From Bacteroidales bacterium UBA3724 (GTDB lineage: Bacteria > Bacteroidota > Bacteroidia > Bacteroidales > P3), in contig DFHL01000053.1 in assembly GCA_002371315.1 (NCBI GenBank), forward strand, positions 1 through 5,328: DNA of 5,328 bases, in the 5' to 3' direction. The notes beneath the pieces were generated by a model, which ran no database searches, was not told where the DNA came from, and saw nothing but the letters and a program-made list of their open reading frames with translations. How positions within the stretch are numbered: position 1 is the first letter of the stretch; the number at the start of each line of letters is the position of its first letter. Positions 5,298 through 5,328 of this stretch are shown piece after piece. The position numbers were made by a program, and so were the translations under genes.

Positions 5298-5328
5298 TGT
5301 ACAGTATATGTACAGTATATGTACAGTA
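5298..5328. repeat. 11-bp tandem repeat TGTACAGTATA, running off the right edge
   Basis: Two full copies (5298-5308, 5309-5319) and 9 bases of a third (5320-5328) are identical. Each contains the palindrome TGTACA. The 11-bp period places the palindromes on nearly the same face of the helix. The array may continue past the window. It could be a simple tandem repeat or a set of phased protein-binding sites. Confidence 0.8.

Noticed and set aside
5298..5328. Start of a CRISPR array
   Set aside because: The unit is 11 bp with no spacers between copies, so it is a plain tandem repeat.

Overview
This window most likely comes from the GC-rich genome of an anaerobic, fermentative member of the Bacteroidota, probably a gut-type Bacteroidales. 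The main support is two matches to the Bacteroidota primary-sigma promoter (TTTG, 19 bp, TAnnTTTG), one upstream of the CoA-transferase gene and one (CTTG at the -33 box) upstream of the hydrogenase genes. Two of the three complete genes also lack a Shine-Dalgarno sequence, and the genes are all products of anaerobic fermentation. Assignment below order level is not possible from the sequence alone.

All four real genes are on the minus strand, so the order of transcription runs from the right edge to the left. (1) 5328-5045: non-coding. It holds an 11-bp tandem repeat at the window edge, a 12-bp tandem repeat, a GC-rich terminator-like hairpin, and the promoter of the next gene. (2) 5044-3743: a complete CoA-transferase of the 4-hydroxybutyrate / butyryl-CoA:acetate type, 433 aa. 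(3) 3742-3456: 287 bp without a gene. It carries a cluster of GC-rich inverted repeats, including a perfect 16-bp one, then a second promoter and a leader with a clear Shine-Dalgarno. (4) 3455-3060: a 131-aa thioredoxin-fold [2Fe-2S] protein. (5) 2956-1142: HydB, the 604-aa NuoF-like flavin/NADH subunit. (6) 1046 to the left edge: HydA, the [FeFe]-hydrogenase catalytic subunit, cut by the edge after about 349 residues. The spacers between the hydrogenase genes (103 and 95 bp) contain low-complexity repeats.

The three hydrogenase-locus genes form one probable operon. It encodes an NADH-linked multimeric [FeFe] hydrogenase of the HydABC type, in which NADH and reduced ferredoxin are coupled to H2. 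The canonical HydC (NuoE-like) subunit is not seen; a shorter relative with only three of the four usual cluster cysteines sits in the operon instead. The CoA-transferase appears to be a separate transcription unit. It may take part in the same fermentation by converting acyl-CoA to free acid, but that link is inferred only from proximity.

I found no tRNA, rRNA, CRISPR array, insertion sequence or clearly new biological system. The points most worth checking are the HydC-less arrangement, the perfect 16-bp inverted repeat, the competing inverted-repeat arms around the CoA-transferase promoter, and the 11-bp tandem repeat at the right edge.
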